A stretch of 64,000 bases of DNA, taken from contig CM035171.1 of the NCBI GenBank assembly GCA_020205615.1, positions 3,888,267-3,952,266 on the forward strand, read 5' to 3'. The stretch is from Panax quinquefolius (taxonomy: Eukaryota > Streptophyta > Magnoliopsida > Apiales > Araliaceae). The stretch's first letter is position 1. The number at the start of each line of letters is the position of its first letter. The position numbers and the translations under genes were made by a program. Below, piece after piece: positions 12,437-23,693 of this stretch. A model generated the notes under the pieces. It ran no database searches. It saw only the letters and a list, made by a program, of their open reading frames with translations, and was not told the DNA's origin.

Positions 12437-12980
12437 AATAAAATATAATATATTCTATTTATGTAATAACTTTAATAAAGTATTCTATTTTATATAAAAG
12501 ATGTTTCGCTTTTTATTACGTTAATAATACTGAATAAAACAAAACGTCATTATCGCTATAATAATTCATATTATTAATCGACAATAATGGAATCAAACCG
12601 AGTAACTTCTCACATAAGCATCGATAATTAATTAATACCGTAAATACTATGCAACCACACTTATTATCGTACTTTTTACTACCGAGTAGTTCAACAAGAA
12701 CACTAGAAAACTTCCGCCGTTATTTCAATAAAATATTTTGTCGCTTTTCTCAATCCGGCAATAATTACGTTAGGTCCACCAATGATTGAGTAGTTGTACG
12801 AATATTCCCTAACTAAACCAATAATATTCCCACCAATCGAATATAATATAACCACTTGTATACTTTGTAAAATTTATAAATACTACCCACAACTATAATA
12901 TTATCTCAAATTCACACAATAATATTAAAAAATTATTTTGACAAAATTTAAATCTTTATTGATAAAATCTGGGTCTCACA

Positions 12981-12993
12981 ATCTCCTCCTTAT
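12981..12993 (-). other. Polypurine tract of the - strand LTR-B element
   Basis: Read on the - strand, the sequence next to the 3' LTR is ATAAGGAGGAGAT followed directly by TGTGAGACC. This is the expected purine-rich plus-strand primer site. Confidence 0.8.
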
Positions 12994-13229
12994 GGAATTT
13001 TACCCTCGAAATTAGGGTAAGATACACTGTATGATAAAGAGATGAGAATACCTTGAATACCTTTATCATTGAAAACATTAAATTCATTTTTGCAATCCTA
13101 CCAAAGATATTCATTAACAATTCATCTTTTGCACTACGTGCCAAAGATATACAATCAGAAAACCAATAATCTTTGAGACTCAAATTTAGTATCACAACCA
13201 TGAATTATCCATGCACCATCGGCTAAGGA

Positions 13230-14110
13230 TATTCGTGTTTTCAATTACTGATCATGATTATACCGAATAATCCGTGGTCATAATCATACCAAGTCTATCA
13301 ATGCACTACTACTAAAGATGACTTTTTACCACATCAATGAATTAATATTTCATTCACGAGACTCAAATTTCAATAATTAATCCATATCATCGAATCATCC
13401 CCGCACTACGGTGCCAAGGATATTCATTAAGATCACGACCACAAAATTATCCATGCACTACTACCAAAGATAATCGTGTATTCATTAGTATCACGACCAC
13501 AAATTATCCATGCACTACTACTAAAGATAATTGTGTTTTCAATTACTGACATGATGATTATACCGAATGATCCTCGTCATAATCATACCAAGTCCATCTA
13601 TGCACGTAAGCCACGTATGATGACTTTGAACACATCCATGAATTAATATTTCATTGCGAGACTCACCAATAATTAATCCACATCATCGAATCATCCCCGC
13701 ACTACGTGCCAAGGATATTCATTAAGATCACGACCACAAATTATCCATGCACTACTACTAAAGATAATTGTGTTTTTCAATTACTATTTATGATTATACC
13801 GAATGATCCTCGGTCATAATCATACCAAGTCCATCTATGCACGTAAGCCACGTATGACTTTGAACACATCCATTAATTAATATTTCATTCACGAGACTCA
13901 CCAATAATTAATCCACATCGTCAATCATCCCCGCACTACAAAGCAAGGATATTCATTAGTATCACGACCACAAATTATCCATGCACTACGGCCAAAGATA
14001 ATTGTGTTTTCAATTACGGTTATGATTATACCGAACAATCCCTGGTCATAATCATACCAAGTCCATCTATGCTCTACAGGCCACAGATGACTTTTAAAAA
14101 AAATATAAAC
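13230..14110 (-). repeat. Tandem array of ~240-bp units beside the polypurine tract
   Basis: Three to four copies share the ordered motifs GAATTAATATTTCATT, CACGAGACTCA, ATCATCCCCGCACTAC, CACGACCACAAA, CCATGCACTAC and a hairpin built on ATGATTATACCGA and TCGGTCATAATCAT. Similar motifs sit in the LTR itself (about 11090-11340), so the array looks like an expansion of leader sequence into the internal region. Confidence 0.7.
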
Positions 14111-15350
14111 ATGAGGATAATGATATAAAGAATCAATCAAATAAGATAAAGGATAAATATTAAACATTTATAATATAATTTATCCAGGATTCAAGAATAT
14201 CCCATGTTATCAATCACTTAATAATCTCATAATCTAATATCATTAATATTATACCAATATTTTAATCACTTCTTAAATTTATAAACAATTTATCTCAATT
14301 GTTTACGCTTTACCATATAATGCATTTCATCATTCAAAATGCCATACTCATAAAATATCATCACCAATTATCAAATCCTCATCAAAAAATATGCATATAT
14401 ATTCTATATAGGATTTTCTAGCCATAAAATCCTATTTTCAACTTTCATTACTTCACATAACATATTTAACTCATATGTTCATAACTAAACTATTTTCATG
14501 AAAAATACCAAATCAGTCCCAAAAATATTTCTTTTCTGGGATTTAGCATAATATAGTCCTATAATGAAAATATATTTTTCTCGAATTTTAAAATTCATTT
14601 ACTATTTTTAAAAATCAATTTCTAATTAATTCCTTAAGAAATTAGCTACCTCAAGTTTAACTCCAAAATTCCCAAATCTTGGCAGGACCTTACATGTTAA
14701 CGTGAGCTTCTAGTTTAAATTTCATGGTCATCGGAGTTATAGAACTCCGTTATAGCGTTTTATTTAAAAACCTAAATATTGAAATAGTCATAACTTGCTC
14801 ATTTTAAGTCGTAATGAGCTCATTTTTGGACAGGAGATACTTTATACCATATACCTTCATGTCCCAAAAGGCCAGAATTTTTTCTCATAATTTAAGTGGC
14901 CGAAACAGCCCCTTAAAGTTTCTGGGCAGTAGCATTTTCGAAATTTACAGCTTTGGCCTCCTTTGCTAAAATCAGTCCACACAAAAATCTACAACACCTT
15001 TTCCAGTAATTCCACTTGGATTAGTTAGGTAACTCATAGATCTAACTCTAGGATTTGACCACATTCAAAAATTCAAAATATAATAGGAGATATGGTCAAT
15101 TAAATTTCATGTTACGTTTTTCACTAAAATCTGATTTTCAACTCTTTGTGATTTCTAAGAAACTTTCATGTTTTCTCATAATAACCAACATAACTCATTA
15201 TAACACTTACTAATACCACGTATACCCATGATTTTCATTAGTCCAATGCTTTTATTATGACTTTCATCATAATACACATAAATGTATCCTTTTAGTTGAA
15301 GAAATATTTGAGGGTTTAAGAAATGGGTTTTTGTACTGGGGTCAATACAA
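14111..15350. other. Internal non-coding block of the - strand element, no gene seen
   Basis: About 1.2 kb of AT-rich sequence occupies the place where RT, RNase H and integrase should lie. I see no conserved pol motif on either strand and recognise nothing else. Confidence 0.5.
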
Positions 15351-16240
15351 AATTCGATTTCACGTTCTAGGGTAGGCTAGGAAGTCTTCAAGAATACGCC
15401 AAGAAATTTATTAATGATAGAAATATCATTCAAAACTGTTACTCTCGTCCAAGACTTGGACAGTACGTCACATTGATACCTATTAACTTGCCATCTTCAG
15501 TCATGACGTCGCCTACAGAAAGTCTGGCTTCGGTGCATTCCACACAAGAAAGTCAACAACGAAAGGATCAGGCTCTTTACTTATGGCTTGATATAACAGT
15601 GATTAACTTTAGGGTTTGGTTACTTTGAATTCGTATAACAGGTTGGTTAGGAATATGAAAGCTAACAACCTTACAAAAAGAATAATGAGTAGTTAACCAA
15701 TTGATTCCTAAAATCACATCAAAGGCAAGTATTTTCAAAGAGATAATATCGACAGGTAACGTGAAAGTGTTTATTTGAAACAACAAGATTAATAAATGAA
15801 GGAGGTAACGAAGGTTCCTACTAACGAAGTTTCAACCAATAAGTCAAAGTTTAACTTCTTCGGAATCAAATTTAAACGTTGAACGCAAGCAAGCGAGATA
15901 AAATAATGGGTAGAACCGGTATCTTATAAGGTATAGACTTCGCAAGAATTTATAATTAACTAACCCGTGCTAACTTCGTTCGAGTCACTTGCTTTTTAAG
16001 AAGTCATGAAAAACGCTCTTCATGAAACCACCGACTTTGTTTTATCCGTATCCGCCTTTGGTGCCACCGTCCCAGCTGGACTTGACTTTGGTGCACGACA
16101 AAATCGAGCTAAATGACCTTCTCTTCTTGAAATTTCCACTTCTATTATCTTGGCCATGATTACCACCGAAGTGGTTACCATTCTTGGCATGATAATTTCT
16201 CCCACGATGGTCATCGTTGTTCCGATGGTCGCATCACGCA
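15350..16240 (-). pseudogene. Gag C-terminus and aspartic protease remnant
   Basis: The - strand frame 15577-15786 encodes a protease-like stretch (LPVDIISLKILAFDVILG, then INWL), matching the gypsy protease in the other two elements here. The upstream part around 15900 has lost the DTG signature to small changes. The frame 16020-16214 encodes a basic, Arg/Gly/His-rich segment resembling the gag end near the zinc knuckle, without a clear CCHC. Frameshifts separate the pieces. No RT follows. Confidence 0.6.
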
Positions 16241-16496
16241 GATATGATTATTATCGTGTTGTTGGTCGTTACCTTTTGGTTGAAATGACTCATTATCGCG
16301 CTCCAATAACCGAGCCCTATTCACAACATCTAAATACAAACACTGTCACAAAACAAGGGTTAATTAACATGCAACATATTATCACTATACTCTGACCGAC
16401 CAATCAAATACCAAATAAACTTAGGTAGGTCATACTAAAAGAATTCCCCGCCTCTCCCCTCCTAGTACTATTCTCACATCTTAGCCAGGATCATAT

Positions 16497-16516
16497 CCTA
16501 AGCTCGATACCAACCG
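16497..16516 (-). other. Primer-binding site (tRNA-iMet type, one base short)
   Basis: On the - strand, next to the 5' LTR, the sequence reads GGTTGGTATCGAGCT. This fits the tRNA-iMet complement TGGTATCAGAGC with an A missing after TATC. Confidence 0.65.
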
Positions 16517-18918
16517 CGTGGCGCCCCCAAAATTAGGTATCGTCACCCATCTTGGGTCGCCACTTACATGGTACATAAATTCAAATACAACTTACTTAAC
16601 TAATCATGTAGTGTATACAATACGACATAAACTGTGAGTTTGAATACAAATATTGTCTACTAGATATTATACAAACTCAAAAGGAGTCCTCATTACAACT
16701 ATTATCACACTATTTCACTGAATAGTGAGGACTACTAATGCTATCCTCCGGACCATTACTTACGTTCCCAGACTGCGTCCCGGCTATGTTCTCATTTCAC
16801 AGAAGAAACGCAGTTGAAAGAAAAGGTGAGCTCAACTAGCCCAAGAAGAAATATTATGACTAAGATAATGCAGAATAAATTATCATTAGCCTTCAACAAC
16901 ATGTTAAAGCGATAAAATACAATAGACAAAGCAGGTTTAATGCAAGTGGTGAATAAGCAATCCATTAAAAGAGTCAAGTAGAGAATAAAGTCTACTATCT
17001 TTTAGGTTTTAAAAGGTTTTCATTAATTTTTATCACCGAGACTCAACAATAATAAACCACCACATCTAATCATCCCCGCACTACTCCAAGGATTTTATCA
17101 AATTATCAATGGTCATGACTATACCGAATCACCCACCCGGTCATAATCATACCAAAAACTATCCATCATCGCATTACAGCCACCGAGGACTTTTGTCACA
17201 TCATTTATATCAAGTCACGATTATACCGAATGATCCTCGGTCATAATCATACTAAGTTCATCTATGCACGTAAGCCAAAGATAACATAATATAACATGAG
17301 GATGATGACAATGACATAGTAATTCAATAAAACAAGTTCAAGAATTATTTAATCCATGAATTATTAACGTCCAAATTGTCAACATGATCTCGCTTTAGAG
17401 TAGTAAAATTCAATAATGATCGAAAGAATATTTTCATGAAAAGATATTGGATGAAACGAAATATCAAGGATATTCTACTAATTTCATGGAGTATAGAAGT
17501 CAAAGTTTTAACCAACCGGGTATAATAAAGAATGGAATAACAAAAGAAATCACCATGCATGCGGTATTTGATGCATGTTTATTCCAATGAATAATAATAA
17601 CGGAACCAGTCGTGTGAAATTCACAATCGACAGTGATGTTCCAATGTAATAATAAAGATGGAACCAGATCCTGTAAAACACACGATAGGATATTCCAACG
17701 TAATGATAAAGATTTTAACCGTGTCCCAGTAAAACACACGCATGTGATGTTCCAATGAATAATAAAAAGCGGAACCAGTCCTGTAAAACACATGACAGAT
17801 GTTCCAACCGAATAATAGAAGAATGTCACCAAGTATAGGTAAATCAGTATCAAAAGTTATTCCAATGAGAATAATAAGTAATGGAATAACATAAGGATTT
17901 CACCAAGTATAGGGTATGCCACTGGCGTATCAAAAGTTATGTATAGGGTATGCCACTTTTACAAAAGTTATTCCAATGTAATAATAGTGAATGGAATAAT
18001 GTAAGTTCTCTTCAAGAAGAAAGAATAACACCCTTACCGTAAAAAAGAACCTAATATAGAAGTAGTGAAGTAGCGAGAATACTCTTCTTCTTTCTATAAT
18101 TTTCTCTATAGCTTCTCTCTATAATTTCTCTCTCAGAGTTTCAATGAATTCGTAAGAAAATAATGAAGGAATGAGCTTATTTATAGGAAAATGGAATGCA
18201 TAGAATTCTAATCCATGAACGGTCCGATTGATTTACTTTAATCGGCGGTCCATATTTAAAGAAAATTTTTTAAATAAAATATAATATATTCTATTTATAT
18301 AAAAACATTTTACTATGCAAACACTATGCAATACTACAAAAACACTATGCAAAACACTATCGCAACACTATGCATAATAAAATATAATATATTCTATTTA
18401 TAGAATAACTTTAATAAAGTATTCTATTTTATATAAAAAGATGTTTCGCTTTTATTACGTTAATAATACTGAATAAAACAAAACGTCATTATCGCTATAA
18501 TAATTCATATTATTAATCGACAATAATGGAATCAAACCGAGTAACTTCTCACATAAGCATCAATAATTAATACCGCAATATTCTATGCAACCACACTTAT
18601 TATTTGTACTTTTACTACCGAGTAGTTCAACAAGAACTACTAAAAACTTCCGCCGTTATTTCAATAAAATATTTTTGTCGCTTTCAATCCGACAATAATT
18701 ACATTATGGGGTCCACCAATGATTGAGCCGTGATACGAATATTCCTCGCTAAACCGAATATTCCCCGACCAATCGAATATAATATAACCACTTGCATACT
18801 TTGTAAAATTTATAAATACTACCCACAACTATAATATTATCTCAAATTCACACCATAATATTAAAAAATTATTTTGACAAAATTTAAATCTTTATTGATA
18901 AAATCTGGGGTCTCACAT
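16517..18918 (-). repeat. 5' LTR of the - strand LTR-B element
   Basis: Near-copy of 10587-12980: leader repeats 17570-18000, TATA box 18178-18185 (- strand), ATGCAA minisatellite 18312-18374, and GAATATTC motifs near 18736 and 18753. It ends TCTCACA against the duplication TTTGT. Confidence 0.85.
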
Positions 18919-18982
18919 TTGTGGTAAGTTTGATTATTTTATGGGGGGCCCATATGTCGTCATCTAAAAGTCTCTTCGTCAA

Positions 18983-19250
18983 TAGTAATTACCTTCGTCA
19001 ATAGTAATTACCTTTGTGAATAGTAATTACCTTCGTCGATAGTAATTACCTTTACCAAAGGCCGAACCACTTGTTGTTTCACATTACAGCGGCCGAACCA
19101 CTTGTCGTTTCACATTACAAAGCGTCCGAACCACTTGTCGCTTCACATTATTAATCGAACCACTTGTCGTTTCACATTACAAAGTCGTCAAAACCACTTT
19201 TCTTTTCACATCACCAAATCGTGTTTCACCACTTGCCATTTCATACGGCA
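18983..19250 (+). promoter_or_regulatory. U3 tandem repeat block upstream of the LTR-B TATA box
   Basis: Two repeat types lie in tandem: about four copies of an ~18-bp unit with TAGTAATTACCTT (18983-19051), then about six copies of a ~30-bp unit with CGAACCACTTGTCGTTTCAC (19064-19250). TATAAATA follows at 19272. The same pair recurs in the 3' LTR (43860-44130, TATA 44153-44160). Enhancer function is inferred from position and conservation only. Confidence 0.6.
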
Positions 19251-19464
19251 AAAGTAAAGTTAGAAATCTTCTATAAATAGAGGCCTAGTGCTTCATTATT
19301 TTTCACGAATTCATTCAAGCTATAGAGAGAGAAAGTATAGAGAGAATAAGAGAGAAAGAAGAAGAGTATTTTGTTACTACACTACTGCAGTATTCAATCT
19401 CCTACTAAAGGTAAGGGGTGTTATTCTTTCTTATTCATGAAGAGAACTGTTGTTATTCCATTGC

Positions 19465-19950
19465 TTATTATTCTGTTGGAATAACCTGTATAAGTGGTTT
19501 ACCCTATACTTGGTGACATTCTTCTATTATTCTCGTTGGAACATCCTGCATGCGTGTGTTTTACACCTGACTGGGTTCCATCTTTTATTATTATTCTGTT
19601 AGAACATCCATGCATGTGTTTTACACCGACTGGTTCCGCTCTTTATTATTCTCATTGGAATATCACGTGCATGTGTTTTACACCCACCTGGTTCCGCCTT
19701 TATCATTCTCGTTGAATATCCTATCATGTGTTTTACACCTGGGATTCGGTTCCTTCTTTATTATTATTCTATTGGAACATCCATGCTCGTGTGTTTTACA
19801 CCGGACCGGTTCCATCTTTATTATTATTCTTGGAACATCACGTGCTCGTGTGTTTTACGCCGCACACGGTTCCATTCTTTATTATTCTCGTTGAATATCC
19901 TCGTCATCGGCGTTTTTACGGACCGGTTCCGTTATTTATTATTCTGCTGA
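19465..19950 (+). repeat. Leader array of ~60-bp repeats in LTR-B
   Basis: About eight units share TTATTATTCT, TTGGAACATCC, ATGTGTTTTACACC and CTGGTTCCG. GGAAC near the start and GGTTCC near the end of each unit can pair, so the transcribed leader would be a row of stem-loops. Several overlapping open frames here come from the repetition. Confidence 0.75.
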
Positions 19951-21071
19951 ATAACTCGTCTGCAAGCGGTTTATCGCATTTACGGTGATTTCTTTTGTTA
20001 TTCCATTCTTTATTATACCCAACTTGGTTAAAACTTTGACTTCTATACTCCATGAAATTAGTGGAATATCCTCGATATTTCAAGGCTTCATCCAAAGATC
20101 CTTTCATGGAAATATTCTTCTCAATATTCTTGAATTTTACTCTCTACAAAGCAATGATCATGTTGACATTTTGATGTTATTGGTTCCTAGATAAATTAAT
20201 TCTTGAACTTGTTTTATTGAATTCTTATATCATTGTCATCATCCTCATGTTTATATTATGTTGAAAGTCATCTCGTGGCACAGAAGTGCATAGATGGACT
20301 TGGTATGATTATGCGACCGAGAGACTATTGTATGTAATCATTTAATTTAATGTTATAAATGATGTGGTAAAAATCCTCGGTGGCCTGTAGTGCATTGATG
20401 GACGATTGTTGGCATGATCATGACCATTAATGAATACACAACTATTCTCGGCCGTAGTAGTACGTGAATAATTGTGGTCGCGATACTTAAAGAATATCCT
20501 CGGCCGTAGCAGTGCATGGGTGATTCGATGATGTGGATTATTTATTAAAGTTTCGAGTCTCAAATATAACAAAGTTGATGAAAAACCTTTTAAATCATAA
20601 AAGATTGTAGATTTTATTTTCTACTCGACTTTTTTAATGGATTGCTTATTCATCGCAGCTTAAACTTGATGTTTATTATATTTTATCGCTTTAACATCGT
20701 CAAGGCTAATGATAATTTATTCGAATTATCTTAGTCATAATATTTTCTCATCGGGCTAGTTGAGCTCACCTTTTTTTTCACCGTTCTCTTCAAGAAATGA
20801 GAACATAAATGGGACGAGCCTGGGAACTGGAGTAATAGTCCGAGGATAAAGATTAGTAGTCCTCACTATTCGTGAAATAAAGGTGATAATAATTGTAATG
20901 AGGACTCCTTTTGAGTTTGTATAATATCTAGTATATAATATTTGTATTCAAACTCACGGTTTATGTCGTGATTGTATACCTTGACGCTTATATTAAGAAG
21001 TTGTATTTAAATTCGTACTACGATCCCATTACCCAAGATGGGTGATGTATACCTAATTTTGGGGCGCCACA

Positions 21072-21092
21072 ATTGGTATCGTAGCTTAGGAT
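21072..21092 (+). other. Primer-binding site of the large gypsy element
   Basis: ATTGGTATCGTAGCTTAGG immediately follows the 5' LTR. It fits the tRNA-iMet-type primer site TGGTATCAGAGC with a change after TATC. Confidence 0.65.
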
Positions 21093-21483
21093 ATGATCCT
21101 CGCTAAGATGTGAGAATAGTACTGGAGAGGAGAGATCTGAATACCTTCGCTAGTATGACCTACCTAAGTTTATGTGCTATATTTATTGGTTGGTCAAAAA
21201 TATAGGGATAATTTGTTACATGTCAATTAACCTTTTGTTTTGTGGCAATATCTGAAAATGACATCCGAGAATGTTGAGAATAAGAATGGGAGCCGCAGCG
21301 ATCGCTGATTCACCACATATCAATAATCGTGGATAATGTGCATCGTAGAAGGCGATTTTGTCGCCATCAAGACAAATTCAAATTTAGGATGGAGGCACAA
21401 AAGGCCGTCCCCGTAAAAAGTCAAACCCAGAAGGTCAAGGGAGGCGTTTGTTGTGACCTCCCAAAGAGCAAGGAATCCGAATG
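21093..21483 (+). pseudogene. Gag remnant, mostly deleted
   Basis: Only about 400 bases separate the primer site from protease, against about 1.4 kb in the related element at 44984-55183. No gag core or CCHC knuckle is recognisable. Most of gag has therefore been lost or scrambled. Confidence 0.4.
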
Positions 21484-22130
21484 AGGTCATCACGAGTAAA
21501 GCTTATCATAAACTCTAATGAAGTCTATACTTTATTTGATACCGGTTCTACCCATTCTTTTATTTCTCCTACTTGCGCTCATCGATTAAATTTGACTCGA
21601 GAAATTAGACTTTGACTTATCTGTGAAAACTCCGCTTGGGAGAAACCTTCATTACATCCATCGCTTATAAGTCTTGTTTGGTTCAAATCGGTACCCTCAC
21701 ATTACCTGTTGATCTTATTTCATTAAAAATACTTGCATTTGACGTGATTCTAGGGATTGATTGGTTAACTACTTATCATGCAAAAATTGATTGTTTTCGT
21801 AAGGTTGTTAGCTTTCATATTCCTAACCAACCTATTATGCGAATTCAAGCGACCAAACCATTAAAATCAATCACGGTACCATCTCAAGCCATAAAGCTAT
21901 TCGCTTATTGAAAAGCGGATGTCAAGCATTCTTAGCTCATGTCACGATTTAAACAAAAATACGCCGCTTTTGAACGATATTTCTATTGTTAATAAATTTC
22001 TGACGTATTCCCAAGAACTTCCTGGCCTACCCCGAGGCGTGAAATTGAATTTTGTATCGACCTTGAACCCAGACAAAACCTATTTCCAAAGCCCCATATC
22101 GAATGGCTCTATTGAACTTCGGAGTTAAAG
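21484..22130 (+). pseudogene. Gypsy aspartic protease remnant and linker to RT
   Basis: The active-site triad DTG is at 21538-21546 (context LFDTGSTHSF). The conserved C-terminal stretch SLKILAFDVILGIDWLTTYH lies at about 21721-21780. A frameshift occurs near 21640. The linker that follows (21919-22128) resembles the protease-RT spacer of the other gypsy copies. The enzyme would process the Gag-Pol polyprotein in an intact element. Confidence 0.75.
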
Positions 22131-22469
22131 ACCCAACTACAGAATTGTTAGACATTGGCTTTATTCGGTCCTAAGTACTTCTCCTTGGGGTGCTCATGTT
22201 CTATTCGTGAAGAAGAAAGAGATGGAATATGCGACTTTGTATTGATTATCGAGAGTTGAATCATGTCACCATCAAAAATAGGTATCCATTGCCACGTATT
22301 GATGACTGTTTGATCAATTCACCGTTGCAAGGAGCCAAATTCTTTTCAAAGATTGATCTTCGTTAGGATATCACCAATTGAAGATTAGAACCGTGACATT
22401 CCAAAGACGGCTTTTGAAACTCCTAAGACGGCATTATGAATTCTAGTCATATCCTTTGGATTGACTAAT
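22131..22469 (+). pseudogene. Gypsy reverse transcriptase, N-terminal part
   Basis: Recognisable pieces are [26 protein letters not shown] and FFSKIDLR, the standard fingers and first-aspartate (KIDLR) region, split by frameshifts and a stop. The frame reaches SFGLTN at about 22450-22469 and is then cut by a solo LTR. Confidence 0.75.
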
Positions 22470-22616
22470 TGTAAAGACCCCAAAATTTTTAAATAAAAGG
22501 AATTTCCTTTATTTATTATTTTGAAATAGTAAGGGTTGATTTGATTAATGTGGATAGTTAAGGGTTAAATACGCAAATATTTTAAAATAAGCAAGTGGTT
22601 ATAAAATATTCATTTT

Positions 22617-22693
22617 GTCGGGGAATATTCGTTTGGTCGTGGAATATTCGTACTGTCGGGGAATATTCGTACGACGGCGCAGCCATGTGTGGG
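22617..22693 (+). promoter_or_regulatory. Triple GAATATTC repeat and core promoter context of LTR-A
   Basis: GAATATTC occurs at 22623, 22642 and 22661, exactly 19 bp apart, within a degenerate 19-bp tandem repeat containing GGGGAATATTCGT. It lies about 1 kb upstream of TATAAATA at 23686-23693. The palindrome fits the P1BS consensus GNATATNC bound by plant PHR-type factors; binding here is untested. Confidence 0.5.
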
Positions 22694-23685
22694 CCCCATA
22701 ACGGAAAGCGATTGGATGAAGAAAACGACAAATATAAGTTGGTTAAAAATAACTTGCAGAGTTATTCTGCTAAGACTATTGGAATACCCGGTGGGTTAAA
22801 ATACGATGTACGTGTGGTTGCACAAAGATGCACACCAGTATTGCATGAATATTGTTGAATTATTGATCCTTACGTAAGAAGGCACTACTCAATAATTATT
22901 ACGGTGAGTTCTTGTTCAATAGTTTATTTTATTGATTCAATAATTGTCTTTGCGTTGGTATTTTATATTATTCATTGTTTCATAATTATCAACGCACAAG
23001 ATTTCCCATTATCGGATCAATAATTCATATTATTTGAATAATATTATTAGATAACATTATTGGCAATGTCTAGAAAGTTCTGCCTAAGGAGAGGTTTGGT
23101 CACCTAATTGCGGCCAAGAAGATGAGAGATCTTTATTGAAAGCCCCTCTTTCCGAGAACTACCGGTTGTCATAATTGTGATTCTGTAATATTATTTGTGA
23201 ATAATTAATTATTGATTCATATGATAAAGAAATATTTATTTTATGTGGATATAAATGATGGATTTATTTATGTGGTTATAAATGAAGAAATTAATGTTGA
23301 GGTGTTTTATCAAGATTTTATCTGATTGGAGGTATTAAAAATTAAATCGTGGGTTTTGAGATATATCATGGGTTATAATTTTTAATCCGACCGTTGGATT
23401 GTAGTAATTTTTGGGTATGTTATACATACATAAGTTGAGTATATGTCCACAAATTTTGAACCGTTAAAAATGCACGAATGATTTGTTGTGAATTTTAAGA
23501 GGTGTCTGATTCTAAATTAGGTTTATAATTGATTTTGGTAGAAAATTCTAGAATTGAGTGGGCCCCACTTGTGGTTGGTGAAGAAATGTGCTGAATTTTA
23601 TTTCAAATGTGGTGGTGGCAATAAGTAGCGAGTAAAGCCATCGGTGTAGCGTGTCAAGTCCGCCTTACGACGGCTAACATTTTCC

Positions 23686-23693
23686 TATAAATA
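23686..23693 (+). promoter_or_regulatory. TATA box of LTR-A
   Basis: TTTTCCTATAAATAGAGG precedes a pyrimidine-rich leader (TTTTCTCTTCTCTCT). The same context is found in the other LTR-A copies at 6085, 7770, and on the - strand at 46450 and 53942. Confidence 0.7.

Larger units (their letters stand above)
10587..12980 (-). repeat. 3' LTR of the - strand LTR-B element
   Basis: TGTGACGCCCC at the left, GGGTCTCACA at the right. It contains reversed leader repeats of about 60 bp (11640-12060), a TATA box read on the - strand (TATTTATA 12238-12245) and an ACTATGCAA minisatellite in U3 (12372-12436). Confidence 0.85.
10587..18918 (-). mobile_element. Non-autonomous gypsy element of the LTR-B group, internally deleted
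   Basis: On the + strand it runs TGTGACGCC...TCTCACA. The perfect 5-bp duplication TTTGT flanks it (10582-10586 and 18919-18923). Element order on the - strand is 5' LTR 16517-18918, primer site, gag-end/protease remnants, a non-coding 2.3-kb block, polypurine tract, 3' LTR 10587-12980. RT, RNase H and integrase are absent, so it must rely on another element for movement. The two LTRs (about 2.40 and 2.39 kb) are very similar apart from small indels. Confidence 0.88.
18919..21071 (+). repeat. 5' LTR-B of the large gypsy element, second segment
   Basis: Resumes after the nested element with GGTAAGTTTGATTATTTTATGG. It holds U3 repeat arrays 18983-19250, a TATA box 19272-19279, a GA-rich leader start, an array of ~60-bp repeats 19465-19950 and hairpin motifs (20280-20520). 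It ends GGCGCCACA. Confidence 0.85.

Noticed and set aside
13230..14110. Regularly spaced repeats considered as a CRISPR array
   Set aside because: Units are ~240 bp, degenerate, without uniform spacers, and lie inside a plant LTR retrotransposon.
16150..16395. + strand 81-residue frame in the - strand element
   Set aside because: Opposite the gag-end remnant on the - strand; low-complexity and without a recognisable domain.
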